A DNA stretch of 64,000 bases, from contig NZ_BBZI01000006.1 in assembly GCF_008974245.1 (NCBI RefSeq), forward strand, positions 1,163,126 through 1,227,125, written 5' to 3'. The notes below the pieces were generated by a model that did no database searches, was not told the origin of the DNA, and was given only the letters and a program-made list of their open reading frames with translations. Below are positions 42,965 through 50,844 of this stretch, piece after piece. Numbering within the stretch: position 1 is the stretch's first letter; every line of letters starts with the position of its first letter. The position numbers were made by a program, and so were the translations under genes. This DNA comes from Streptomyces abyssomicinicus. GTDB taxonomy: Bacteria; Actinomycetota; Actinomycetes; Streptomycetales; Streptomycetaceae.

Positions 42965-44020
42965 TCAGAGACCGACGCCCACCATCACCGGCTCGTTGAC
43001 CAGGGTGATGCCGAACGCCGCGCGCACCCCGTCGACGACCTCGCGGGCGAGGGTGAGCAGGTCCTCGGTGGTGGCGGAGCCCCGGTTGGTGAGCGCCAGG
43101 GTGTGCTTGGTGGAGATGCGGGCCGGCCCGGTGCCGTAGCCCTTGGTGAAGCCGGCCTTGTCGATGAGCCACGCGGCGGAGGTCTTGGTGCGGCCCTCCC
43201 CCGCCGGGTACGCCGGGGGCGTCACGTCGTCGCCGAGGCGTTCGTGGACCCGCTCGCGGAAGGCCGCGAAGGCGGCGTCGGTGAGGATCGGGTTGGTGAA
43301 GAAGGATCCGGCGGACCAGGTGTCGTGGTCCTCGGCGTCCAGCACCATCCCCTTGCCGGACCGCAGCTTGAGCACCGTCTCCCGGGCCAGCTCCAGCGGC
43401 ACCCGGTCGCCCGCCTCGACGCCCAGGGCCCGGGCCGTCTCGGGGTACTTCACGGGCGCGGACATGCCCGCGGCGTCCTCCAGCTCGAACCGGACGCGCA
43501 GCACGACGTAGCGGTCCGGGTCGGCCTTGAAGCGGCTGTGCCGGTAGGAGAACGCGCACTCCTCGTTGGAGAGGGCGACGGTCCCGCCCGCCGCGCGGTC
43601 GTAGGCGATCACCTCGGTGATGGTGGAGGAGACCTCCTGGCCGTAGGCGCCGACGTTCTGGATGGGCGTGGCGCCCGCCGACCCGGGGATGCCCGACAGG
43701 CACTCGATGCCCGCCAGACCGGCGTCCACGGTGCGTGCCACCGCCGCGGACCAGACCTCGCCGGCGGCCAGCTCCAGCCGGGTGCCGTCGAGGGAGAAGC
43801 CGCTGGTGGCGATGTGCAGGGCGGTGCCCTCGAAGCCCTTGTCGCCGACGACCAGGTTGGACCCGCCGCCGACGACCAGCAGCGGCGTGCCGGTGGCGTC
43901 GGCCTCGCGGACGGCTTCGATCACCTCGGCGTCGGTGGTCGCGGTGATCAGCCGGCGGGCCGGCCCGCCGAGGCGGAAGGTGGTCAGCGGGGCGAGCGGG
44001 GCGTCATGTCGTTCCAGCAC
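42965..44020 (-). CDS. murB: UDP-N-acetylmuramate dehydrogenase (type I MurB)
   Basis: MurB reduces UDP-GlcNAc-enolpyruvate to UDP-MurNAc with NADPH and FAD, an essential peptidoglycan step in the cytoplasm. The FAD-binding part has LLVVGGGSNLVVGD and SGIPGSAGATPIQNVGAYGQ; the catalytic Ser lies in SAGSFFTNP and the Glu in NEPVMVGVGL at the C-terminus. I chose the GTG at 44020 (351 residues), where the family starts; an in-frame start at 44053 would add 11 residues. Its ribosome binding site is weak. Confidence 0.93.
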   Translation of the reverse strand: MLERHDAPLAPLTTFRLGGPARRLITATTDAEVIEAVREADATGTPLLVVGGGSNLVVGDKGFEGTALHIATSGFSLDGTRLELAAGEVWSAAVARTVDAGLAGIECLSGIPGSAGATPIQNVGAYGQEVSSTITEVIAYDRAAGGTVALSNEECAFSYRHSRFKADPDRYVVLRVRFELEDAAGMSAPVKYPETARALGVEAGDRVPLELARETVLKLRSGKGMVLDAEDHDTWSAGSFFTNPILTDAAFAAFRERVHERLGDDVTPPAYPAGEGRTKTSAAWLIDKAGFTKGYGTGPARISTKHTLALTNRGSATTEDLLTLAREVVDGVRAAFGITLVNEPVMVGVGL

Positions 44021-44048
44021 GCCGCCCAGCCTACGCGGCGGGCCGGGC

Positions 44049-44105
44049 GGCACGTGGTGGCGCCGCCGCCCGGCGTCGGCACGTGGTGGTGCCGCCGCCC
44101 GGCGT
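44049..44105. repeat. Two direct 28-nt repeats
   Basis: GGCACGTGGTGG(C/T)GCCGCCG and its continuation occur at 44049-44076 and 44078-44105 with one difference, between murB and the hydratase gene. Confidence 0.7.
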
Positions 44106-44148
44106 GCGGCGGTGCCCAGGTGGCGCTCAGGCGGTGCTCAGGCGTCGC

Positions 44149-44577
44149 TCAGGCGAGCTGGACCACCGCGCGGGACATGCCGAGGACCTTCTGCCCGGCG
44201 TGCGTGGCGGTGAGGTCGACACGGACCCGGTTGTCGTCGAGCTTGACCGCGACCTTGCCGCTGACCTCGATCGTGGCGCCCTCGTCGTCATTGGGGACGG
44301 GGACCGGCTTGGTGAAGCGGACTCCGTACTCGACGACCGCGCCCGGGTCTCCGGCCCAGTCGGTGACCACGCGGCCCGCCTCGGCCATGGTGAACATGCC
44401 GTGCGCGATGACGTCCGGCAGCCCGACCTCCTTGGCGAACTTCTCGTTCCAGTGGATCGGGTTGAAGTCGCCGGACGCGCCGGCGTACTCGACCAGTGTG
44501 GCGCGGGTCACGGTGAAGACCTGCGCGGGCAGTTCGGTGCCGACCTCCACGTCGGCGTATGCGACCTTGGCCGTCAT
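44149..44577 (-). CDS. MaoC-type dehydratase, C-terminal hot-dog partner
   Basis: The 142-residue single hot-dog protein has the R-specific hydratase 2 signature YAGASGDFNPIHWNEKFAKE with the catalytic Asp and His, and GLPDVIAHGMFTMAEAGRVV. The ATG at 44577 is best placed for the ribosome binding site GGAGGG. It lies 5 nt after its partner gene, resembling the HadA/HadB pairing of actinobacteria. Which acyl substrate they use is not clear. Confidence 0.87.
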   Translation of the reverse strand: MTAKVAYADVEVGTELPAQVFTVTRATLVEYAGASGDFNPIHWNEKFAKEVGLPDVIAHGMFTMAEAGRVVTDWAGDPGAVVEYGVRFTKPVPVPNDDEGATIEVSGKVAVKLDDNRVRVDLTATHAGQKVLGMSRAVVQLA

Positions 44578-44582
44578 CCTCG

Positions 44583-45035
44583 TCATCCCTCCTCGGCGGC
44601 GCGGGCCACCAGCTTGGTCCAGGCGGTCACCACGAGCTCGCCCATCTCGTCGTGCACGTCACCGCGGATGTCCAGGATGTCGTTGCCGGCCAGCGACTTG
44701 ATGGCGTCGATGGTGGTGGTCACGGTGAGCCGGTCGCCGGCGCGCACGGGGCGGCGGTAGGCGAACTTCTGGTCGCCGTGGACCACGCGGCTGTAGTCGA
44801 GGCCCAGCTCCGGGTCGTGGATCACACGGTGGGCGGCCTTGAACGAGATCGCGAACACGAAGGTCGGCGGGGCGATCACATCCGGGTGGCCGAGGGCCTT
44901 GGCGGCCTCCGGGTCCGTGTACGCGGGGTTCGCGTCGCCGATGGACGCCGCGAACTCGCGGATCTTCTCCCGGCCGACCTCATAGGGGTCGGTGGGCGGG
45001 TAGGTCCGCCCGACGAACGACTGGTCCAGCGCCAT
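44583..45035 (-). CDS. MaoC-like N-terminal hot-dog protein (UPF0336/FAS1-DH type)
   Basis: The 150-residue protein starts MALDQSFVGRTYPPTDPYEV and is close to the UPF0336 family of Streptomyces. It has GDANPAYTDPEAAKALGHPDVIAPPTFVF but lacks the DxNPxH motif of its neighbour, so it is probably the non-catalytic half of a hydratase heterodimer. AGGAGG precedes the ATG at 45035. Confidence 0.87.
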   Translation of the reverse strand: MALDQSFVGRTYPPTDPYEVGREKIREFAASIGDANPAYTDPEAAKALGHPDVIAPPTFVFAISFKAAHRVIHDPELGLDYSRVVHGDQKFAYRRPVRAGDRLTVTTTIDAIKSLAGNDILDIRGDVHDEMGELVVTAWTKLVARAAEEG

Positions 45036-45114
45036 GGGCGCCACCTCCTGCTGCCTGTGCTTGCTGCGGTAACCCTAGAACGACACGGCGTGCCGGATGT
45101 CGTGGAACGACGAA

Positions 45115-45140
45115 AGGCCGCCCCCTGACGGGGACGGCCT
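45115..45140 (-). terminator. rpmG terminator
   Basis: Stem AGGCCG-N-CCCC (45115-45125) pairs with GGGG-N-CGGCCT (45130-45140) with one mismatch and is followed on the minus strand by TTCG. It lies 15 nt after rpmG. Confidence 0.8.
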
Positions 45141-45155
45141 CACGTACGAGCCTGT

Positions 45156-45320
45156 TTATCGCGTCTCGCGGTGCGCGGTGTGCGCATTGCAACGCGGGCA
45201 GTGCTTCTTCATCTCCAGGCGATCCGGGTTGTTACGCCGGTTCTTCTTGGTGATGTAGTTCCGCTCCTTGCACTCCACGCAGGCCAGCGTGATCTTCGGG
45301 CGGACGTCGGTGGCAGCCAC
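45156..45320 (-). CDS. rpmG: 50S ribosomal protein L33, zinc-ribbon (C+) form
   Basis: The 54-residue protein reads from GTG at 45320: [20 protein letters not shown], then [19 protein letters not shown] and [13 protein letters not shown]. The two CxxC pairs (CVEC, CPRC) mark the zinc-binding type. AAGGAG lies 8 nt before the start. It lies just downstream of tRNA-Met on the same strand. Confidence 0.96.
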   Translation of the reverse strand: MAATDVRPKITLACVECKERNYITKKNRRNNPDRLEMKKHCPRCNAHTAHRETR

Positions 45321-45415
45321 GTGAAGTGCTCCTTGACGAACGGATGGGACGAACTAACGCAGACAGAAAAATAGTAGCCGACCGAAGGACCGACCCCGCA
45401 ATCGGCTACTAAGAG

Positions 45416-45488
45416 TAGCGGTGACCGGACTTGAACCGGTGACACAGCGATTATGAGCCGCTTGCTCTACCGACTGAGCTACACCGCT
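45416..45488 (-). tRNA. tRNA-Met (anticodon CAT)
   Basis: 73 nt: acceptor AGCGGTG pairs with CACCGCT, discriminator A, anticodon loop CTCATAA, T-loop GTTCAAGTC. Lacking the initiator-type features, it is read as elongator Met; an Ile tRNA with a modified C34 cannot be fully excluded. Confidence 0.92.
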
Positions 45489-45500
45489 GCGGATCGATCG

Positions 45501-45522
45501 GTTCCCGCCTTGCGGCGGGAAC
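45501..45522 (-). other. Hairpin between tRNA-Thr and tRNA-Met
   Basis: A perfect 9-bp stem GTTCCCGCC/GGCGGGAAC (45501-45509 with 45514-45522) lies in the spacer and may guide processing of the joint transcript. Confidence 0.5.
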
Positions 45523-45534
45523 CTCTCTCACCTG

Positions 45535-45607
45535 AGCCCCAATACGGAATCGAACCGTAGACCTTCTCCTTACCATGGAGACGCTCTACCGACTGAGCTA
45601 TTGGGGC
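45535..45607 (-). tRNA. tRNA-Thr (anticodon GGT)
   Basis: 73 nt: acceptor GCCCCAA pairs with TTGGGGC, discriminator T, anticodon loop ATGGTAA, T-loop GTTCGATTC. It leads a tRNA-Thr/tRNA-Met/rpmG group on the minus strand. Confidence 0.95.
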
Positions 45608-45618
45608 GAGCGAGGAAG

Positions 45619-45648
45619 ACATTACACGGTCGCCCGCCGATCCCCCAA
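45619..45648 (-). promoter_or_regulatory. Promoter of the tRNA-Thr/tRNA-Met/rpmG group
   Basis: On the minus strand TTGGGG (45643-45648), an 18-bp spacer and TAATGT (45619-45624); transcription would begin a few bases before the tRNA. The rest of the gap to 45918 shows nothing else supportable. Confidence 0.5.
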
Positions 45649-45918
45649 ATCCGTTTCCCGGCGTCCTGCGCCGGGATGTCCCGAAGAGCCCTCGGCCGGC
45701 CGGAGCCGCGCCCCGCGGAGCCCTTCCCGCCCCGCCCTCGCCCTCCCTCCGCAGGCCCCGCCGCGGGCCGCACCACGCCGGTACGACTATTGCGCTCCTC
45801 CCCGGGGTCGGCGGGTCGCCGCCCTAGGGTCGGTCACACCACGTAATCGTTTCCTCTCCCGAGGCCGCCGCCGGCGCCCTCCCGCAGCCGCACCCGGATC
45901 CGGACCCTCAGGAACGCG

Positions 45919-47229
45919 ATGTCCGACAGCCAGCCGCCTCCCCAGCAGCCCAACCCGTCGCCCTCCTCCACGCCCGGTCCCGCCGAACCGGCGGCACTGC
46001 TCCTCTGCGGGGCGCGCCTGACCGACGGACGCGTGGTCGACGTCCGGCTGGGCGGCGGCCGGATCGAGGCCGTCGGCACGGCGGGCAGCCTGGCCGGCGG
46101 GCCCATCCCGGCCCCCGCCCCGGCGTCGCCCGTCACCGCACCGGCGGACGCCGCCCCGGCGCCGGCGCGCGTGAACCTGGAGGGCTACCTCCTGCTCCCC
46201 GCCCCCGTCGAGCCGCACGCGCACGCCGACACCGCGCTCACCGCGGAGTCGGACGGCCCGGTGCCGACCGACCCGCAGGACGTCCAGCGCCGCGCCACCG
46301 AGGCGGTGCTCGCCCAGCTCGGGCACGGCGCCACCGCGATCCGCTCCCACGTCCGCGTCGGCGACGTCCACGGGCTCGGCGCCCTGGAGGCCGTGCTGCG
46401 GGTGCGCGGCGTGGTGCGTGACCTCGTCGACCTCACGCCCGTGGCGATGCCCCGGCTGCTCACCGGGGCCGCCGGGGCCGACGGGCTGGCCATGCTCCGC
46501 GACGCGGTCGGCATGGGCGCCACGGCCGTCGGCGGCTGCCCGGACACCGACCCGGACCCCACCGGGTACGTCGAGGCGGTGCTGGAACTCGCCTCCGCCC
46601 ACGGCTGCGCGGTCGACCTGCACACCGACGGCACCGACCCGGCCCGGCTGTGCCGCCTGGCGGCGATGGCGGGCGGGCTGCGCGGCGGGGTCACGGTCGG
46701 CCCGCTGGGCGGGCTGGGGCTGCTGCCCACCGAGGTGGCCTCGCGCTGCGCCGACCGGCTGGCGGCGGCCGGGGTCGGCGTCGTCTGCCTGCCCCAGGGC
46801 GGCTGCGCCGGCGCGGACCGCCGCGGCACGGCGCCGGTCCGGCTGCTGCGCTCCGCCGGGGTGCGGGTCGCGGCCGGCAGCGGGACCCTGCGCGACCTGT
46901 CCAACCCGGTGGGGCGCGGCGATCCGCTGGAGGCCGCCTACCTGCTGGCCTCCCAGGACGCCCTGCCCGTGGAGGACGCCTTCGGGACCGTGTCCGAGGC
47001 CGCCCGGGCGGTACTGGGGCTGCCGGCGGTGCGGGTGGAGGCCGGGTTCCCGGCCGACCTGCTCGCGGTCCGCGGGGACCGGCTGGCGGGGGCCCTCTCG
47101 CTGGCGTACAGCCGGATCGTCATCCACGCCGGCCGGGTCGTCTCACGGACCAGCGCGGTGCGCGAGTACTGCGACCTCGGCCACGCGGGCACGGCACCGG
47201 AACTCCCGCGCCAGGCACGGCATCCGTGA
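45919..47229 (+). CDS. Amidohydrolase-superfamily protein, cytosine-deaminase-like, lacking late metal ligands
   Basis: The 436-residue protein has an amidohydrolase layout: N-terminal beta-sandwich, barrel and C-terminal return. The first metal motif PHAHAD (HxH) and DLHTDG (third His) are present. Where cytosine deaminases have SHTTAM it has GPLGGL, and where they have GHDDVFDPW it has GSGTLRDLSN, so the fourth metal His and catalytic Asp are missing. It may be inactive or have a changed function. The N-terminus is Pro/Ser-rich. AGGA lies before the ATG. Confidence 0.75.
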   Translation: MSDSQPPPQQPNPSPSSTPGPAEPAALLLCGARLTDGRVVDVRLGGGRIEAVGTAGSLAGGPIPAPAPASPVTAPADAAPAPARVNLEGYLLLPAPVEPHAHADTALTAESDGPVPTDPQDVQRRATEAVLAQLGHGATAIRSHVRVGDVHGLGALEAVLRVRGVVRDLVDLTPVAMPRLLTGAAGADGLAMLRDAVGMGATAVGGCPDTDPDPTGYVEAVLELASAHGCAVDLHTDGTDPARLCRLAAMAGGLRGGVTVGPLGGLGLLPTEVASRCADRLAAAGVGVVCLPQGGCAGADRRGTAPVRLLRSAGVRVAAGSGTLRDLSNPVGRGDPLEAAYLLASQDALPVEDAFGTVSEAARAVLGLPAVRVEAGFPADLLAVRGDRLAGALSLAYSRIVIHAGRVVSRTSAVREYCDLGHAGTAPELPRQARHP

Positions 47230-47270
47230 CGCGTCGCGGGGCGTCGTCCGTGACGCGTCGCGGGGCGTCG
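47223..47270. repeat. Two direct 24-nt repeats
   Basis: The unit TCCGTGACGCGTCGCGGGGC plus TCG... occurs at 47223-47246 and 47247-47270, overlapping the end of the amidohydrolase gene and just before the next start. Confidence 0.75.
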
Positions 47271-47297
47271 TCCGGTCCGCCGCGTTACGGTCGGAGC

Positions 47298-47957
47298 ATG
47301 CGTATCGTCATCGCCGGAGGCCACGGCCGAATCGCCCTGCGACTGTCGCGTCTGCTCGCCGCCAGGGGCGACGAGGTCGCGGGGATCATCCGCAACCCCG
47401 ACCATGCCGCCGACCTCCGCGAGGCCGGCGCCGAACCCCTCGTGTGCGACCTGGAGTCGGCCACGCTCGAGGAGGTCGCCGCACTCCTGCGCGGCGCCGA
47501 CGCCGCCGTCTTCGCGGCGGGCGCGGGTCCGGGCAGCGGGGCGGACCGCAAGGCGACCGTCGACAAGGGCGCCGCCGTGCTGCTCGCCGACGCCGCGGTG
47601 CGCGCGGGCGTCCGCCGCCTGCTGGTCGTCTCCTCCATGGCCGCCGACCCGAACCATCCGGGCGACGAGGTCTTCGACGTCTACCTGCGCGCCAAGGGCG
47701 AGGCGGACGCCCATGTCCGTGCCCTGGGCGAGTCGTTGGACTGGACGATCCTGCGTCCCGGCATGCTCACCGAGGACGCCGGCGCCGGCCGCGTCCTCCT
47801 CCGCGCCTCCACCGGGCGGGGCCCCGTCCCCCGCGACGACGTGGCCGCGGTCCTGGCCGAACTCCTCGACTCCCCCGGAACGGTGGGGCTCACGCTGGAG
47901 CTGATCAGCGGCTCCACGCCGGTGCAGGACGCGGTGAAGATGGTCTCCGGCGAGTAA
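47298..47957 (+). CDS. NAD(P)-binding SDR-type protein (atypical SDR5/NmrA-like)
   Basis: The 219-residue protein starts MRIVIAGGHGRIALRLSRLL with the nucleotide-binding GGxGxxG-like turn, then VVSSMAADP and a YLRAKGEAD segment that keeps the Tyr-x3-Lys spacing. It ends with LTLELISGSTPVQDAV. These proteins may be epimerases, reductases or redox sensors; the substrate is unknown. It follows the amidohydrolase by 68 nt on the same strand. Confidence 0.82.
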   Translation: MRIVIAGGHGRIALRLSRLLAARGDEVAGIIRNPDHAADLREAGAEPLVCDLESATLEEVAALLRGADAAVFAAGAGPGSGADRKATVDKGAAVLLADAAVRAGVRRLLVVSSMAADPNHPGDEVFDVYLRAKGEADAHVRALGESLDWTILRPGMLTEDAGAGRVLLRASTGRGPVPRDDVAAVLAELLDSPGTVGLTLELISGSTPVQDAVKMVSGE

Positions 47958-48118
47958 CCGGCGCGCGTCGGGCCGGAGTTCGCGGGAGGCTCGGCGGGAG
48001 TGCGGAGGAGGCTCGATGGGAGACAGTGGCACGCTCGGCGTGAGTTCGGGACGCGGATCCCCCAGGCCTTTCGAACTCCCGCCTCCGGCCGACCGGTTGC
48101 CGCCGTCGCGGCCGCCGG

Positions 48119-48868
48119 TTACTGCGGCTTCCGGTCGCCCGGCTGTGCGCCCTCCCCGGTGAACGCCGCCAGCGCCTTCGCGACGTACCCCTCGGTGGCG
48201 TCCTTCCGCACGCCGAGGCCGCTGAGGACGCCCTCGCCGTTCTCGTGCTCCAGCAGGGCGAGCAGGATGTGCTCGGTGCCCACGTAGTTGTGACCGAGCC
48301 GCAGCGCCTCGCGGAAGGTGAGCTCCAGGACCTTCTTGGCCGCGGAGCCGTAGGGAACCAGCTCCGGCGGGTTCTCGGACGCCGGCGGGAGCAGCGCCGT
48401 CACCGCCTGCCGCACGGCCTCCGGGGTGGCGCCCTGGTCCGCCAGCGCCCGGGTGCCGATCGACTCCGGCTCCGCGAGCAGGCCGAGCACCAGGTGCTCC
48501 GGCAGCCCCTCCGCACCTCCGGCCGCCTTGGCCTCGGTGTGCGCCGCCCCGACCACGTTGCGGGCGCGGGCCGTGAACCGGTTGAACCCCTGGCTGGGGT
48601 CGAGGTCGTGGGACTCCTTGGGCACGAAGCGCTTCTGGGCGGCCTGGCGGGTGACGCCCATGCTCTGTCCGATGTCGGTCCACGAGGCCCCGGCCCGCCG
48701 GGCCTGGTCCACGAAGTGGCCGATCAGGTGGTCCGCCACCTCACCGAGGTGTTCCGCGGCGATCATGGCGTTCTGCAGCTGCGTCAGGGCGTCGGGGTTG
48801 CCCTGCTTGATGGCGTGGATCAGGTCGTCGAGGCGCACGGAAGCCGCGCCGAGCGGGTTCGTCGTCAT
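48119..48868 (-). CDS. Clp N-terminal repeat protein with N-terminal helix-turn-helix
   Basis: The 249-residue protein joins an N-terminal HTH-like part (SWTDIGQSMGVTRQAAQKRF, about residues 62-81) to a double Clp-N domain (ARNVVGAAHTEAKAAG, GLPEHLVLGLLAEPE, LGHNYVGTEHILLALLEHENGEG). It has no ATPase module. Clp-N modules bind adaptors or substrates. Two 17-bp palindromes overlap its promoter, so it is probably its own repressor, perhaps sensing misfolded proteins. Confidence 0.85.
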   Translation of the reverse strand: MTTNPLGAASVRLDDLIHAIKQGNPDALTQLQNAMIAAEHLGEVADHLIGHFVDQARRAGASWTDIGQSMGVTRQAAQKRFVPKESHDLDPSQGFNRFTARARNVVGAAHTEAKAAGGAEGLPEHLVLGLLAEPESIGTRALADQGATPEAVRQAVTALLPPASENPPELVPYGSAAKKVLELTFREALRLGHNYVGTEHILLALLEHENGEGVLSGLGVRKDATEGYVAKALAAFTGEGAQPGDRKPQ

Positions 48869-48870
48869 GC

Positions 48871-48915
48871 GTCAACCGTAAGTTGACACCCCGCGGGCGT
48901 CAACCTGCGGTTGAC
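48871..48915 (-). promoter_or_regulatory. Promoter with two 17-bp palindromic operators and predicted leaderless start
   Basis: GTCAACCGTAAGTTGAC (48871-48887) and GTCAACCTGCGGTTGAC (48899-48915) share GTCAAC-N5-GTTGAC. On the minus strand the -35 TTGACG (48898-48903) lies at the edge of the second and the -10 TACGGT (48875-48880) inside the first, with a 17-bp spacer. The -10 ends 6 nt before the ATG, so the transcript probably starts at the ATG itself. Confidence 0.75.
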
Positions 48916-48973
48916 ACTCTCCGGCTGTTCGTCCACCCGCGACGCAGCCCGGACTCCGGCCCCGTCCGGCCGC

Positions 48974-49213
48974 TCAGGGCACCAGGAAGCCGACCACCAG
49001 GGCAAGAGGGAGGAAGACCATGGGGATCGACATCAACCAGCCCATGCGACGCGACGTCCTCGCACCCACGAGGACACAGAAGGGCGCCACGAGGGGCACA
49101 TAGAAGAAGAACGCCGCCAGAACGACGACGCCGGCCCCTGAACCCACGACCCCTCCCTCGATGCCTGCCACAAAGCCGCGGCAGCTCTCGCCCGAGCATC
49201 TGCGTCCACCCAT
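48974..49213 (-). CDS. Possible small membrane protein
   Basis: A 79-codon frame encodes two hydrophobic segments (GAGVVVLAAFFFYVPLVAPF and SIPMVFLPLALVVGFLVP) separated by a short RTSRRMG loop. Third codon positions are mostly G or C. The ATG at 49213 has no ribosome binding site and lies inside an 18-bp palindrome; a GTG further in, preceded by GGAGG, would give about 57 residues. No family recognised. Confidence 0.45.
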   Translation of the reverse strand: MGGRRCSGESCRGFVAGIEGGVVGSGAGVVVLAAFFFYVPLVAPFCVLVGARTSRRMGWLMSIPMVFLPLALVVGFLVP

Positions 49214-49229
49214 TTGAACACGTTCAAAT
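49212..49229. promoter_or_regulatory. 18-bp palindrome ATTTGAAC-AC-GTTCAAAT
   Basis: Perfect 8-bp arms around a 2-nt centre. The inner part fits the TNNAAC-N2-GTTNNA pattern recognised by KstR-like TetR regulators, but many TetR sites look similar. It overlaps the start codon of the small membrane frame and is AT-rich compared with its surroundings. Confidence 0.6.
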
Positions 49230-49403
49230 AATCCTGGCCAGACCCTCCCGAAGAGAAGCCTCCTGCGTCAGCCGTTGCGAAAGACGCGTGCCCCGGGGGC
49301 ACCTGGGGGCACGGACCGATCAGGTGCGGGATGCACGCCGGCACGCTGCGGGCAGGCCACCTGGCGGCCTCACCCGCCGGAACGGCTCGCGGACAAAGCG
49401 AAA

Positions 49404-49440
49404 CCCCCTCCGACCCGCCGTGATGGCTGGTCGGAGGGGG
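49404..49440 (-). terminator. tRNA-Tyr terminator
   Basis: A 12-bp stem (49404-49415 with 49429-49440), extended inside by three more pairs, is followed on the minus strand by GTTTCGCTTTG. It lies about 15 nt after the tRNA. Confidence 0.85.
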
Positions 49441-49454
49441 CTCCGTTTGTCTGG

Positions 49455-49536
49455 TGGCGGCGCCAGGATTCGAACCTGGGAAGGCTGAGCCGGCAGATTT
49501 ACAGTCTGCTCCCTTTGGCCGCTCGGGCACACCGCC
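49455..49536 (-). tRNA. tRNA-Tyr (anticodon GTA)
   Basis: 82 nt with a long variable arm: acceptor GGCGGTG pairs with CGCCGCC, discriminator A, anticodon loop CTGTAAA, T-loop GTTCGAATC. Class II tRNA of normal structure. Confidence 0.95.
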
Positions 49537-49753
49537 TAGACCGTGTCACGAAGTGGAACCGGCTTGCGGCCGGGTCTCCCTCGCGACGACGTAAACAATA
49601 CCTGATGCGCGGGGGTGCTCCGCCACTCCATTGATCGCGGTTCGGGGGCCGGGTGATGGCTAGGCTTGGGCGGGCTCGGTCCGGGGCGCGTTCCCGGGTC
49701 CGCGGCCCCGTCACGCACCCCGACACAGACCCCGATGCAAGGAGCCACAGGAC

Positions 49754-50242
49754 ATGGCCGACTCCAGTTTCGACATCGTCTCGAAGGTCGAGCGGCAGGA
49801 GGTCGACAACGCCCTCAACCAGGCCGCCAAGGAGATCTCGCAGCGCTACGACTTCAAGGGCGTCGGCGCCTCGATCTCGTGGTCCGGTGAAAAGATCCTG
49901 ATGGAGGCGAACTCCGAGGACCGGGTCAACGCGGTCCTCGACGTCTTCCAGTCCAAGCTGATCAAGCGCGGCATCTCGCTGAAGGCCCTGGACGCCGGCG
50001 AGCCGCAGCTGTCCGGCAAGGAGTACAAGCTCTTCGCGGAGATCAAGGAAGGCATCTCCCAGGAGAACGCCAAGAAGGTCGCGAAGCTCATCCGCGACGA
50101 GGGCCCCAAGGGCATCAAGGCGCAGGTCCAGGGCGAGGAGCTGCGGGTCAGCTCCAAGAGCCGGGACGACCTGCAGGCCGTGATCGCACTGCTGAAGAAC
50201 CAGGACTTCGACTTCGCGCTGCAGTTCGTCAACTACCGGTAA
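49754..50242 (+). CDS. YajQ family nucleotide-binding protein (DUF520)
   Basis: The 162-residue protein starts [20 protein letters not shown] and ends FALQFVNYR, both typical of YajQ. The family has two ferredoxin-like halves and in some bacteria binds cyclic di-GMP. A TAGGCT -10-like hexamer lies at 49661-49666. It ends in a long terminator hairpin. Confidence 0.95.
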   Translation: MADSSFDIVSKVERQEVDNALNQAAKEISQRYDFKGVGASISWSGEKILMEANSEDRVNAVLDVFQSKLIKRGISLKALDAGEPQLSGKEYKLFAEIKEGISQENAKKVAKLIRDEGPKGIKAQVQGEELRVSSKSRDDLQAVIALLKNQDFDFALQFVNYR

Positions 50243-50268
50243 CCATCGGTCGGTTGAGGCGCCGGACC

Positions 50269-50313
50269 GGCAGGGGCGCATCGCGGGGCCCGGCCCTGCG
50301 GTGCGCCCCTGCC
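50269..50313 (+). terminator. yajQ terminator
   Basis: A 12-bp perfect outer stem (50269-50280 with 50302-50313) continues inward with further pairs. It lies about 27 nt after the yajQ stop. Confidence 0.85.
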
Positions 50314-50396
50314 GTGCCCCGCTGCCGTGCCCCCGGCCCGTGCCGCCCCGCCCTCGCGCCTGGCGGAAAGGGGACCGCGTCCGGCAGATTCGCCCC

Positions 50397-50795
50397 ATGA
50401 CTTCCGTGGTGCAGAACATGGCGATCGACTGTGCGGACGCGTACGCGCTGGCGCGGTTCTGGAGCGAGGTGACCGGGTTCCCGCTGGATCCGGACGCGCG
50501 GCCCGGGGACCTGGAGACGCAGGTGACGGCGCCGGAGGGGCCGCACCTGTACTTCAACCAGGTGCCGGAGCCCAAGACGGTCAAGAACCGGGTCCATCTC
50601 TGCCTGCGGCCCCGGACCTCGCGCGACGAGGAGGCGGCGCGGCTCATGGGGCTGGGCGCGACCCTGGTGAACGACCTGCGGAAACCCGACGGGTCGGGCT
50701 GGGTGGTGCTGGCCGACCCGGAGGGCAACGAGTTCTGCGTGCTGCGCGGGGACGCGGACCGCGCGGCGGCCACGGTCGCGGCCACGGCGACCTGA
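50397..50795 (+). CDS. VOC/glyoxalase-like domain protein
   Basis: The 132-residue protein has the Glyoxalase_6-like pattern: AIDCADAYALARFWSEVTGF, VKNRVHLCLRPR (His ligand strand) and VVLADPEGNEFCVL with the final Glu. A metal-dependent enzyme or binding protein of unknown substrate. The ATG at 50397 has a weak ribosome binding site. Confidence 0.85.
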   Translation: MTSVVQNMAIDCADAYALARFWSEVTGFPLDPDARPGDLETQVTAPEGPHLYFNQVPEPKTVKNRVHLCLRPRTSRDEEAARLMGLGATLVNDLRKPDGSGWVVLADPEGNEFCVLRGDADRAAATVAATAT

Positions 50796-50844
50796 AGGCC
50801 CGCAGCGGCGGGCGCCTGACGCGTCCGCCGGTAGCGTGCCCGGC

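Noticed and set aside
49212..49229. Assigning the palindrome to KstR
   Set aside because: It fits the TNNAAC-N2-GTTNNA pattern, but no sterol genes are near and many TetR sites share this form; kept only as an unassigned operator.
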